From Primula veris (taxonomy: Eukaryota > Streptophyta > Magnoliopsida > Ericales > Primulaceae), in the NCBI GenBank assembly GCA_963682055.1, contig OY821747.1:19704258-19768257 (forward strand): a stretch of DNA of 64,000 nt, written 5' to 3'. This document shows positions 36,601 through 51,600 of this stretch, piece by piece. The position numbers and the translations under genes were made by a program. The notes beneath the pieces were generated by a model. It was not told where the DNA came from. It made no database searches and worked only from the letters and a program-made list of their open reading frames with translations. How positions within the stretch are numbered: position 1 is the stretch's first letter; the number at the start of each line of letters is the position of its first letter.

Positions 36601-39600
36601 GAAAAAAATGAGGAATATTCACTACATATGCAAGAACATTACCTAAACCCTAAACCCTAAAACCAAAACCCTAAACCCTAAAACCTATAAATATAAACAA
36701 AATGTTGAAAAACAAAAAAGTCGGTAGAAACCGTGTACTATAGGCCATAAATCTAAGAAAAAAAATGAGAAATATTCCCTATATATGCAAGAACATTACC
36801 TAAACTCTAAAACTAAAACCCTAAACCTTAAAACCAAAACCCTAAACCCTAAACCATACAAATATATATAAAATGTCAAAAAACAAAAAAGTCGGTAAAA
36901 CCCATGTACTATTGGCCATAAATCCAAGAAAAAAATTTGGAATATTCCCTACATATGCAAGAACATTACCTAAACCCTAAAACTGAAACCCTAAACCCTG
37001 AAACCAAAAACCTAAATCCTAAAACTTATAAATATAAACAAAATGTCGAAAAACAAAAAAGTCGGTAGAAACCGTGTACTATAGGCCATAAATCCAAGAA
37101 AAAAAAATGTGGAATATTCCCTACATATGCAAGAACATTACCTAAACCCTAAACCTGAAACCCTAAACCCTAAAACAAAAACCCTAAAACCTATAAATAT
37201 AACAAAATGTCGAAAAACAAAAAAGTCGGTAGAAACCGTGTACTATAGGCCATAAATCCAAGAAAAAAAAATGTGGAATATTCACTACATATGCAAGAAC
37301 ATTACCTAAACCCTAAACCTGAAACCCTGAAACCAAAACCCTAAACCCTAAAACTTATAAATATAAACAAAATGTCGAAAAACAAAAAAGTCGGTAGAAA
37401 CCGTGTACTATAAGGCCATAAATCGAAGAAAAAAAAATGAGGAATATTCCCTACATATGCAAGAACATTACCTAAACCCTAAAACTAAAACCCTAAACCC
37501 TAAAACCAAAACCCTAAACCCTAAACCATAAAAATATAAATAAAATGTCAAAAAACAAAAAAGTTGGTAAAACCCGTGTACTATTGGCCATAAATGCAAG
37601 AAAAAAATGTGGAATATTCCCTACATATGCAAGAACATTACCTAAACCCTAAACATGAAACCCTAAACCCTAAACCGTGAAACCAAAACCCTAAACCCTA
37701 AAACTTATAAATATAAACAAAATGTCGAAAAACAAAAAAGTCGGTAGAAACCGTGAACTATAGGCCATAAATCCAAGAAAAAAAATGTGGAATATTCCTT
37801 ACATATGCAAGAACATTACCTAAACCCTAAACCTGAAACCCTAAACACTAAAACCAAAACCCTAAACCCTAAATCGTAAAACCTATAAATATAAACAAAA
37901 TGTCGAAAAATAAAAAAGTCGGTAGAAACCGTGTACTATAGGCCATAAATCTAAGAAAAAAAATGAGGAATATTCCCTACATATACAAGAACATTACCTA
38001 AACCCTAAACCTGAAACCCTAAACCCTGAAACCAAAACCCTAAACCCTAAAACCTATAAATATAAACAAAATGTTGAAAAACAAAAAAGTCGGTAGAAAC
38101 TGTGTACTATATGCCATAAATCCAAGAAAAAAAATGAGGAATATTCCCTACATATGCAAGAACATTACCTAAACCCTAAAACTAAAACCCTAAACCCTAA
38201 AACCAAAACCCTAAACCCTAAACCATACAAATATAAATAAAATGTCAAAAAACAAAAAAGTCGGTAAAACCCGTGTACTATTGGCCATAAATCCAAGAAA
38301 AAAAATGAGGAATATTCCCTACATATGCAAGAACATTACCTAAACCCTAAACCAGAAACCCTAAACCCTGAAACCAAAACCCTAAATCCTAAAACTTATA
38401 AATATAAACAAAATGTCGAAAAACAAAAAAGTCGGTAGAAACCGTGTACTATAGGCCATAAATCCAAGAAAAAAAAATGTGGAATATTCCCTACATATGC
38501 AAGAACATTACCTAAACCCTAAACCTGAAACCCTAAACCCTAAAACCAAAACCCTAAACCCTAAACACTAAAACCTATAAATATAAACAAAATGTCGAAA
38601 AACAAAAAAGCCGGTAGAAATCGTGTACTATAGGCCATAAATCCAAGAAAAAAAATGTGGAATATTCCCTACATATGAAAGAACATTACCTAAACCCTAA
38701 AACTGAAACCCTAAACCCTGAAACCAAAACCCTAAACCCTAAAACTTATAAATATAAACAAAATGTCGAAAAACAAAAAAGTCGGTAGAAACTCTGTACT
38801 ATAGGCCATAAATCCAAGAAAAAAATGAGGAATATTCACTACATATGCAAGAACATTACCTAAACCCTAAACCCTAAAACCAAAACCCTAAACCCTAAAA
38901 CCTATAAATATAAACAAAATGTTGAAAAACAAAAAAGTCGGTAGAAACCGTGTACTATAGGCCATAAATCTAAGAAAAAAAATGAGAAATATTCCCTATA
39001 TATGCAAGAACATTACCTAAACTCTAAAACTAAAACCCTAAACCTTAAAACCAAAACCCTAAACCCTAAACCATACAAATATATATAAAATGTCAAAAAA
39101 CAAAAAAGTCGGTAAAACCCATGTACTATTGGCCATAAATCCAAGAAAAAAATTTGGAATATTCCCTACATATGCAAGAACATTACCTAAACCCTAAAAC
39201 TGAAACCCTAAACCCTGAAACCAAAAACCTAAATCCTAAAACTTATAAATATAAACAAAATGTCGAAAAACAAAAAAGTCGGTAGAAACCGTGTTCTATA
39301 GGCCATAAATCCAAGAAAAAAAAATGTGGAATATTCCCTACATATGCAAGAACATTACCTAAACCCTAAACCTGAAACCCTAAACCCTAAAACAAAAACC
39401 CTAAAACCTATAAATATAACAAAATGTCGAAAAACAAAAAAGTCGGTAGAAACCGTGTACTATAGGCCATAAATCCAAGAAAAAAAAATGTGGAATATTC
39501 ACTACATATGCAAGAACATTACCTAAACCCTAAACCTGAAACCCTGAAACCAAAACCCTAAACCCTAAAACTTATAAATATAAACAAAATGTCGAAAAAC

Positions 39601-42600
39601 AAAAAAGTCGGTAGAAACCGTGTACTATAAGGCCATAAATCGAAGAAAAAAAAATGAGGAATATTCCCTACATATGCAAGAACATTACCTAAACCCTAAA
39701 ACTAAAACCCTAAACCCTAAAACCAAAACCCTAAACCCTAAACCATAAAAATATAAATAAAATGTCAAAAAACAAAAAAGTTGGTAAAACCCGTGTACTA
39801 TTGGCCATAAATGCAAGAAAAAAATGTGGAATATTCCCTACATATGCAAGAACATTACCTAAACCCTAAACATGAAACCCTAAACCCTAAACCGTGAAAC
39901 CAAAACCCTAAACCCTAAAACTTATAAATATAAACAAAATGTCGAAAAACAAAAAAGTCGGTAGAAACCGTGAACTATAGGCCATAAATCCAAGAAAAAA
40001 AATGTGGAATATTCCTTACATATGCAAGAACATTACCTAAACCCTAAACCTGAAACCCTAAACACTAAAACCAAAACCCTAAACCCTAAATCGTAAAACC
40101 TATAAATATAAACAAAATGTCGAAAAATAAAAAAGTCGGTAGAAACCGTGTACTATAGGCCATAAATCTAAGAAAAAAAATGAGGAATATTCCCTACATA
40201 TACAAGAACATTACCTAAACCCTAAACCTGAAACCCTAAACCCTGAAACCAAAACCCTAAACCCTAAAACCTATAAATATAAACAAAATGTTGAAAAACA
40301 AAAAAGTCGGTAGAAACTGTGTACTATATGCCATAAATCCAAGAAAAAAAATGAGGAATATTCCCTACATATGCAAGAACATTACCTAAACCCTAAAACT
40401 AAAACCCTAAACCCTAAAACCAAAACCCTAAACCCTAAACCATACAAATATAAATAAAATGTCAAAAAACAAAAAAGTCGGTAAAACCCGTGTACTATTG
40501 GCCATAAATCCAAGAAAAAAAATGAGGAATATTCCCTACATATGCAAGAACATTACCTAAACCCTAAACCAGAAACCCTAAACCCTGAAACCAAAACCCT
40601 AAATCCTAAAACTTATAAATATAAACAAAATGTCGAAAAACAAAAAAGTCGGTAGAAACCGTGTACTATAGGCCATAAATCCAAGAAAAAAAAATGTGGA
40701 ATATTCCCTACATATGCAAGAACATTACCTAATCCCTAAACCTGAAACCCTAAACCCTAAAACCAAAACCCTAAACCCTAAACACTAAAACCTATAAATA
40801 TAAACAAAATGTCGAAAAACAAAAAAGCCGGTAGAAATCGTGTACTATAGGCCATAAATCCAAGAAAAAAAATGTGGAATATTCCCTACATATGAAAGAA
40901 CATTACCTAAACCCTAAAACTGAAACCCTAAACCCTGAAACCAAAACCCTAAACCCTAAAACTTATAAATATAAACAAAATGTCGAAAAACAAAAAAGTC
41001 GGTAGAAACTCTGTACTATAGGCCATAAATCCAAGAAAAAAATGAGGAATATTCACTACATATGCAAGAACATTACCTAAACCCTAAACCCTAAAACCAA
41101 AACCCTAAACCCTAAAACCTATAAATATAAACAAAATGTTGAAAAACAAAAAAGTCGGTAGAAACCGTGTACTATAGGCCATAAATCTAAGAAAAAAAAT
41201 GAGAAATATTCCCTATATATGCAAGAACATTACCTAAACTCTAAAACTAAAACCCTAAACCTTAAAACCAAAACCCTAAACCCTAAACCATACAAATATA
41301 TATAAAATGTCAAAAAACAAAAAAGTCGGTAAAACCCATGTACTATTGGCCATAAATCCAAGAAAAAAATTTGGAATATTCCCTACATATGCAAGAACAT
41401 TACCTAAACCCTAAAACTGAAACCCTAAACCCTGAAACCAAAAACCTAAATCCTAAAACTTATAAATATAAACAAAATGTCGAAAAACAAAAAAGTCGGT
41501 AGAAACCGTGTACTATAGGCCATAAATCCAAGAAAAAAAAATGTGGAATATTCCCTACATATGCAAGAACATTACCTAAACCCTAAACCTGAAACCCTAA
41601 ACCCTAAAACAAAAACCCTAAAACCTATAAATATAACAAAATGTCGAAAAACAAAAAAGTCGGTAGAAACCGTGTACTATAGGCCATAAATCCAAGAAAA
41701 AAAAATGTGGAATATTCACTACATATGCAAGAACATTACCTAAACCCTAAACCTGAAACCCTGAAACCAAAACCCTAAACCCTAAAACTTATAAATATAA
41801 ACAAAATGTCGAAAAACAAAAAAGTCGGTAGAAACCGTGTACTATAAGGCCATAAATCGAAGAAAAAAAAATGAGGAATATTCCCTACATATGCAAGAAC
41901 ATTACCTAAACCCTAAAACTAAAACCCTAAACCCTAAAACCAAAACCCTAAACCCTAAACCATAAAAATATAAATAAAATGTCAAAAAACAAAAAAGTTG
42001 GTAAAACCCGTGTACTATTGGCCATAAATGCAAGAAAAAAATGTGGAATATTCCCTACATATGCAAGAACATTACCTAAACCCTAAACATGAAACCCTAA
42101 ACCCTAAACCGTGAAACCAAAACCCTAAACCCTAAAACTTATAAATATAAACAAAATGTCGAAAAACAAAAAAGTCGGTAGAAACCGTGAACTATAGGCC
42201 ATAAATCCAAGAAAAAAAATGTGGAATATTCCTTACATATGCAAGAACATTACCTAAACCCTAAACCTGAAACCCTAAACACTAAAACCAAAACCCTAAA
42301 CCCTAAATCGTAAAACCTATAAATATAAACAAAATGTCGAAAAATAAAAAAGTCGGTAGAAACCGTGTACTATAGGCCATAAATCTAAGAAAAAAAATGA
42401 GGAATATTCCCTACATATACAAGAACATTACCTAAACCCTAAACCTGAAACCCTAAACCCTGAAACCAAAACCCTAAACCCTAAAACCTATAAATATAAA
42501 CAAAATGTTGAAAAACAAAAAAGTCGGTAGAAACTGTGTACTATATGCCATAAATCCAAGAAAAAAAATGAGGAATATTCCCTACATATGCAAGAACATT

Positions 42601-45600
42601 ACCTAAACCCTAAAACTAAAACCCTAAACCCTAAAACCAAAACCCTAAACCCTAAACCATACAAATATAAATAAAATGTCAAAAAACAAAAAAGTCGGTA
42701 AAACCCGTGTACTATTGGCCATAAATCCAAGAAAAAAAATGAGGAATATTCCCTACATATGCAAGAACATTACCTAAACCCTAAACCAGAAACCCTAAAC
42801 CCTGAAACCAAAACCCTAAATCCTAAAACTTATAAATATAAACAAAATGTCGAAAAACAAAAAAGTCGGTAGAAACCGTGTACTATAGGCCATAAATCCA
42901 AGAAAAAAAAATGTGGAATATTCCCTACATATGCAAGAACATTACCTAAACCCTAAACCTGAAACCCTAAACCCTAAAACCAAAACCCTAAACCCTAAAC
43001 ACTAAAACCTATAAATATAAACAAAATGTCGAAAAACAAAAAAGCCGGTAGAAATCGTGTACTATAGGCCATAAATCCAAGAAAAAAAATGTGGAATATT
43101 CCCTACATATGAAAGAACATTACCTAAACCCTAAAACTGAAACCCTAAACCCTGAAACCAAAACCCTAAACCCTAAAACTTATAAATATAAATAAAATGT
43201 CGAAAAACAAAAAAGTCGGTAGAAACTCTGTACTATAGGCCATAAATCCAAGAAAAAAATGAGGAATATTCACTACATATGCAAGAACATTACCTAAACC
43301 CTAAACCCTAAAACCAAAACCCTAAACCCTAAAACCTATAAATATAAACAAAATGTTGAAAAACAAAAAAGTCGGTAGAAACCGTGTACTATAGGCCATA
43401 AATCTAAGAAAAAAAATGAGAAATATTCCCTATATATGCAAGAACATTACCTAAACTCTAAAACTAAAACCCTAAACCTTAAAACCAAAACCCTAAACCC
43501 TAAACCATACAAATATATATAAAATGTCAAAAAACAAAAAAGTCGGTAAAACCCATGTACTATTGGCCATAAATCCAAGAAAAAAATTTGGAATATTCCC
43601 TACATATGCAAGAACATTACCTAAACCCTAAAACTGAAACCCTAAACCCTGAAACCAAAAACCTAAATCCTAAAACTTATAAATATAAACAAAATGTCGA
43701 AAAACAAAAAAGTCGGTAGAAACCGTGTACTATAGGCCATAAATCCAAGAAAAAAAATGTGGAATATTCCCTACATATGCAAGAACATTACCTAAACCCT
43801 AAACCTGAAACCCTAAACCCTAAAACAAAAACCCTAAAACCTATAAATATAACAAAATGTCGAAAAACAAAAAAGTCGGTAGAAACCGTGTACTATAGGC
43901 CATAAATCCAAGAAAAAAAAATGTGGAATATTCACTACATATGCAAGAACATTACCTAAACCCTAAACCTGAAACCCTGAAACCAAAACCCTAAACCCTA
44001 AAACTTATAAATATAAACAAAATGTCGAAAAACAAAAAAGTCGGTAGAAACCGTGTACTATAAGGCCATAAATCGAAGAAAAAAAAATGAGGAATATTCC
44101 CTACATATGCAAGAACATTACCTAAACCCTAAAACTAAAACCCTAAACCCTAAAACCAAAACCCTAAACCCTAAACCATAAAAATATAAATAAAATGTCA
44201 AAAAACAAAAAAGTTGGTAAAACCCGTGTACTATTGGCCATAAATGCAAGAAAAAAAATGTGGAATATTCCCTACATATGCAAGAACATTACCTAAACCC
44301 TAAACATGAAACCCTAAACCCGAAACCCTAAACCGTGAAACCAAAACCCTAAACCCTAAAACTTATAAATATAAACAAAATGTCGAAAAACAAAAAAGTC
44401 GGTAGAAACCGTGAACTATAGGCCATAAATCCAAGAAAAAAAATGTGGAATATTCCTTACATATGCAAGAACATTACCTAAACCCTAAACCTGAAACCCT
44501 AAACACTAAAACCAAAACCCTAAACCCTAAATCGTAAAACCTATAAATATAAACAAAATGTCGAAAAATAAAAAAGTCGGTAGAAACCGTGTACTATAGG
44601 CCATAAATCTAAGAAAAAAAATGAGGAATATTCCCTACATATACAAGAACATTACCTAAACCCTAAACCTGAAACCCTAAACCCTGAAACCAAAACCCTA
44701 AACCCTAAAACCTATAAATATAAACAAAATGTTGAAAAACAAAAAAGTCGGTAGAAACTGTGTACTATATGCCATAAATCCAAGAAAAAAAATGAGGAAT
44801 ATTCCCTACATATGCAAGAACATTACCTAAACCCTAAAACTAAAACCCTAAACCCTAAAACCAAAACCCTAAACCCTAAACCATACAAATATAAATAAAA
44901 TGTCAAAAAACAAAAAAGTCGGTAAAACCCGTGTACTATTGGCCATAAATCCAAGAAAAAAAATGAGGAATATTCCCTACATATGCAAGAACATTACCTA
45001 AACCCTAAACCAGAAACCCTAAACCCTGAAACCAAAACCCTAAATCCTAAAACTTATAAATATAAACAAAATGTCGAAAAACAAAAAAGTCGGTAGAAAC
45101 CGTGTACTATAGGCCATAAATCCAAGAAAAAAAAATGTGGAATATTCCCTACATATGCAAGAACATTACCTAAACCCTAAACCTGAAACCCTAAACCCTA
45201 AAACCAAAACCCTAAACCTGAAACCCTAAACCCTAAAACCAAAACCCTAAACTCTAAACACTAAAACCTATAAATATAAACAAAATGTCGAAAAACAAAA
45301 AAGCCGGTAGAAATCGTGTACTATAGGCCATAAATCCAAGAAAAAAAATGTGGAATATTCCCTACATATGAAAGAACATTACCTAAACCCTAAACCTGAA
45401 ACCCTAAACCCTGAAACCAAAACCCTAAACCCTAAAACTTATAAATATAAACAAAATGTCGAAAAACAAAAAAGTCGGTAGAAACTCTGTACTATAGGCC
45501 ATAAATCCAAGAAAAAAATGAGGAATATTCACTACATATGCAAGAACATTACCTAAACCCTAAACCCTAAAACCAAAACCCTAAACCCTAAAACCTATAA

Positions 45601-48600
45601 ATATAAACAAAATGTTGAAAAACAAAAAAGTCGGTAGAAACCGTGTACTATAGGCCATAAATCTAAGAAAAAAAATGAGAAATATTCCCTATATATGCAA
45701 GAACATTACCTAAACCCTAAAACTAAAACCCTAAACCTTAAAACCAAACCCCTAAACCCTAAACCATACAAATATATATAAAATGTCAAAAAACAAAAAA
45801 GTCGGTAAAACCCATGTACTATTGGCCATAAATCCAAGAAAAAAATTTGGAATATTCCCTACATATGCAAGAACATTACCTAAACCCTAAAACTGAAACC
45901 CTAAACCCTGAAACCAAAAACCTAAATCCTAAAACTTATAAATATAAACAAAATGTCGAAAAACAAAAAAGTCGGTAGAAACCGTGTACTATAGGCCATA
46001 AATCCAAGAAAAAAAAATGTGGAATATTCCCTACATATGCAAGAACATTACCTAAACCCTAAACCTGAAACCCTAAACCCTAAAACAAAAACCCTAAAAC
46101 CTATAAATATAACAAAATGTCGAAAAACAAAAAAGTCGGTAGAAACCGTGTACTATAGGCCATAAATCCAAGAAAAAAAAATGTGGAATATTCACTACAT
46201 ATGCAAGAACATTACCTAAACCCTAAACCTGAAACCCTGAAACCAAAACCCTAAACCCTAAAACTTATAAATATAAACAAAATGTCGAAAAACAAAAAAG
46301 TCGGTAGAAACCGTGTACTATAGGCCATAAATCGAGGGAAAAAAAATGAGGAATATTCCCTACATATGCAAGAACATTACCTAAACCCTAAAACTAAAAC
46401 CCTAAACCCTAAAACCAAAACCCTAAACCCTAAACCATAAAAATATAAATAAAATGTCAAAAAACAAAAAAGTTGGTAAAACCCGTGTACTATTGGCCAT
46501 AAATGCAAGAAAAAAAATGTGGAATATTCCCTACATATGCAAGAACATTACCTAAACCCTAAACATGAAACCCTAAACCCTAAACCCTAAACCCTAAACC
46601 GTGAAACCAAAACCCTAAACCCTAAAACTTATAAATATAAACAAAATGTCGAAAAACAAAAAAGTCGGTAGAAACCCTGAACTATAGGCCATAAATCCAA
46701 GAAAAAAAATGTGGAATATTCCTTACATATGCAAGAACATTACCTAAACCCTAAACCTGAAACCCTAAACACTAAAACCAAAACCCTAAACCCTAAATCG
46801 TAAAACCTATAAATATAAACAAAATGTCGAAAAATAAAAAAGTCGGTAGAAACCGTGTACTATAGGCCATAAATCTAAGAAAAAAAATGAGGAATATTCC
46901 CTACATATACAAGAACATTACCTAAACCCTAAACCTGAAACCCTAAACCCTGAAACCAAAACCCTAAACCCTAAAACCTATAAATATAAACAAAATGTTG
47001 AAAAACAAAAAAGTCGGTAGAAACTGTGTACTATATGCCATAAATCCAAGAAAAAAAAATGAGGAATATTCCCTACATATGCAAGAACATTACCTAAACC
47101 CTAAAACTAAAACCCTAAACCCTAAAACCAAAACCCTAAACCCTAAACCATACAAATATAAATAAAATGTCAAAAAACAAAAAAGTCGGTAAAACCCGTG
47201 TACTATTGGCCATAAATCCAAGAAAAAAAATGAGGAATATTCCCTACATATGCAAGAACATTACCTAAACCCTAAACCAGAAACCCTAAACCCTGAAACC
47301 AAAACCCTAAATCCTAAAACTTATAAATATAAACAAAATGTCGAAAAACAAAAAAGTCGGTAGAAACCGTGTACTATAGGCCATAAATCCAAGAAAAAAA
47401 AATGTGGAATATTCCCTACATATGCAAGAACATTACCTAAACCCTAAACCTGAAACCCTAAACCCTAAAACCAAAAGCCTAAACCTGAAACCCTAAACCC
47501 TAAAACCAAAACCCTAAACTCTAAACACTAAAACCTATAAATATAAACAAAATGTCGAAAAACAAAAAAGCCGGTAGAAATCGTGTACTATAGGCCATAA
47601 ATCCAAGAAAAAAAATGTGGAATATTCCCTACATATGAAAGAACATTACCTAAACCCTAAACCTGAAACCCTAAACCCTGAAACCAAAACCCTAAACCCT
47701 AAAACTTATAAATATAAACAAAATGTCGAAAAACAAAAAAGTCGGTAGAAACTCTGTACTATAGGCCATAAATCCAAGAAAAAAATGAGGAATATTCACT
47801 ACATATGCAAGAACATTACCTAAACCCTAAACCCTAAAACCAAAACCCTAAACCCTAAAACCTATAAATATAAACAAAATGTTGAAAAACAAAAAAGTCG
47901 GTAGAAACCGTGTACTATAGGCCATAAATCTAAGAAAAAAAATGAGAAATATTCCCTATATATGCAAGAACATTACCTAAACCCTAAAACTAAAACCCTA
48001 AACCTTAAAACCAAAACCCTAAACCCTAAACCATACAAATATATATAAAATGTCAAAAAACAAAAAAGTCGGTAAAACCCATGTACTATTGGCCATAAAT
48101 CCAAGAAAAAAATTTGGAATATTCCCTACATATGCAAGAACATTACCTAAACCCTAAAACTGAAACCCTAAACCCTGAAACCAAAAACCTAAATCCTAAA
48201 ACTTATAAATATAAACAAAATGTCGAAAAACAAAAAAGTCGGTAGAAACCGTGTACTATAGGCCATAAATCCAAGAAAAAAAAATGTGGAATATTCCCTA
48301 CATATGCAAGAACATTACCTAAACCCTAAACCTGAAACCCTAAACCCTAAAACAAAAACCCTAAAACCTATAAATATAACAAAATGTCGAAAAACAAAAA
48401 AGTCGGTAGAAACCGTGTACTAGGCCATAAATCCAAGAAAAAAAAATGTGGAATATTCACTACATATGCAAGAACATTACCTAAACCCTAAACCTGAAAC
48501 CCTGAAACCAAAACCCTAAACCCTAAAACTTATAAATATAAACAAAATGTCGAAAAACAAAAAAGTCGGTAGAAACCGTGTACTATAGGCCATAAATCGA

Positions 48601-51600
48601 AGAAAAAAAAATGAGGAATATTCCCTACATATGCAAGAACATTACCTAAACCCTAAAACTAAAACCCTAAACCCTAAAACCAAAACCCTAAACCCTAAAC
48701 CATAAAAATATAAATAAAATGTCAAAAAACAAAAAAGTTGGTAAAACCCGTGTACTATTGGCCATAAATGCAAGAAAAAAAATGTGGAATATTCCCTACA
48801 TATGCAAGAACATTACCTAAACCCTAAACATGAAACCCTAAACCCTAAACCCTAAACCGTGAAACCAAAACCCTAAACCCTAAAACTTATAAATATAAAC
48901 AAAATGTCGAAAAACAAAAAAGTCGGTAGAAACCGTGAACTATAGGCCATAAATCCAAGAAAAAAAATGTGGAATATTCCTTACATATGCAAGAACATTA
49001 CCTAAACCCTAAACCTGAAACCCTAAACACTAAAACCAAAACCCTAAACCCTAAATCGTAAAACCTATAAATATAAACAAAATGTCGAAAAATAAAAAAG
49101 TCGGTAGAAACCGTGTACTATAGGCCATAAATCTAAGAAAAAAAATGAGGAATATTCCCTACATATACAAGAACATTACCTAAACCCTAAACCTGAAACC
49201 CTAAACCCTGAAACCAAAACCCTAAACCCTAAAACCTATAAATATAAACAAAATGTTGAAAAACAAAAAAGTCGGTAGAAACTGTGTACTATATGCCATT
49301 AATACAAGAAAAAAAATGAGGAATATTCCCTACATATGCAAGAACATTACCTAAACCCTAAAACTAAAACCCTAAACCCTAAAACCAAAACCCTAAACCC
49401 TAAACCATACAAATATAAATAAAATGTCAAAAAAAAAAAAAGTCGGTAAAACCCGTGTACTATTGGCCATAAATCCAAGAAAAAAAATGAGGAATATTCC
49501 CTACATATGCAAGAACATTACCTAAACCCTAAACCAGAAACCCTAAACCCTGAATCCAAAACCCTAAATCCTAAAACTTATAAATATAAACAAAATGTCG
49601 AAAAACAAAAAAGTCGGTAGAAACCGTGTACTATAGGCCATAAATCCAAGAAAAAAAAATGTGGAATATTCCCTACATATGCAAGAACATTACCTAAACC
49701 CTAAACCTGAAACCCTAAACCCTAAAACCAAAACCCTAAACCTGAAACCCTAAACCTTAAAACCAAAACCCTAAACCCTAAACCCTAAAACCTATAAATA
49801 TAAACAAAATGTCGAAAAACAAAAAAGCCGGTAGAAATCGTGTACTATAGGCCATAAATCCAAGAAAAAAAATGTGGAATATTCCCTACATATGCAAGAA
49901 CATTACCTAAACCCTAAACCTGAAACCCTAAACCCTGAAACCAAAACCCTAAACCCTAAAACTTATAAATATAAACAAAATGTCGAAAAACAAAAAAGTC
50001 GGTAGAAACTCTGTACTATAGGCCATAAATCCAAGAAAAAAATGAGGAATATTCACTACATATGCAAGAACATTACCTAAACCCTAAACCCTAAAACCAA
50101 AACCCTAAACCCTAAAACCTATAAATATAAACAAAATGTTGAAAAACAAAAAAGTCGGTAGAAACCGTGTACTATAGGCCATAAATCTAAGAAAAAAAAT
50201 GAGAAATATTCCCTATATATGCAAGAACATTACCTAAACCCTAAAAATAAAACCCTAAACCTTAAAACCAAAACCCTAAACCCTAAACCATACAAATATA
50301 TATAAAATGTCAAAAAACAAAAAAGTCGGTAAAACCCATGTACTATTGGCCATAAATCCAAGAAAAAAATTTGGAATATTCCCTACATATGCAAGAACAT
50401 TACCTAAACCCTAAAACTGAACCCCTAAACCCTGAAACCAAAAACCTAAATCCTAAAACTTATAAATATAAACAAAATGTCGAAAAACAAAAAAGTCGGT
50501 AGAAACCGTGTACTATAGGCCATAAATCCAAGAAAAAAAAATGTGGAATATTCCCTACATATGCAAGAACATTACCTAAACCCTAAACCTGAAACCCTAA
50601 ACCCTAAAACAAAAACCCTAAAACCTATAAATATAACAAAATGTCGAAAAACAAAAAAGTCGGTAGAAACCGTGTACTATAGGCCATAAATCCAAGAAAA
50701 AAAAATGTGGAATATTCACTACATATGCAAGAACATTACCTAAACCCTAAACCTGAAACCCTGAAACCAAAACCCTAAACCCTAAAACTTATAAATATAA
50801 ACAAAATGTCGAAAAACAAAAAAGTCGGTAGAAACCGTGTACTATAGGCCATAAATCGAAGAAAAAAAAATGAGGAATATTCCCTACATATGCAAGAACA
50901 TTACCTAAACCCTAAAACTAAAACCCTAAAACCAAAACCCTAAACCCTAAACCATAAAAATATAAATAAAATGTCAAAAAACAAAAAAGTTGGTAAAACC
51001 CGTGTACTATTGGCCATAAATGCAAGAAAAAAAATGTGGAATATTCCCTACATATGCAAGAACATTACCTAAACCCTAAACATGAAACCCTAAACCCTAA
51101 ACCCTAAACCGTGAAACCAAAACCCTAAACCCTAAAACTTATAAATATAAACAAAATGTCGAAAAACAAAAAAGTCGGTAGAAACCGTGAACTATAGGCC
51201 ATAAATCCAAGAAAAAAAATGTGGAATATTCCTTACATATGCAAGAACATTACCTAAACCCTAAACCTGAAACCCTAAACACTAAAACCAAAACCCTAAA
51301 CCCTAAATCGTAAAACCTATAAATATAAACAAAATGTCGAAAAATAAAAAAGTCGGTAGAAACCGTGTACTATAGGCCATAAATCTAAGAAAAAAAATGA
51401 GGAATATTCCCTACATATACAAGAACATTACCTAAACCCTAAACCTGAAACCCTAAACCCTGAAACCAAAACCCTAAACCCTAAAACCTATAAATATAAA
51501 CAAAATGTTGAAAAACAAAAAAGTCGGTAGAAACTGTGTACTATATGCCATAAATCCAAGAAAAAAAATGAGGAATATTCCCTACATATGCAAGAACATT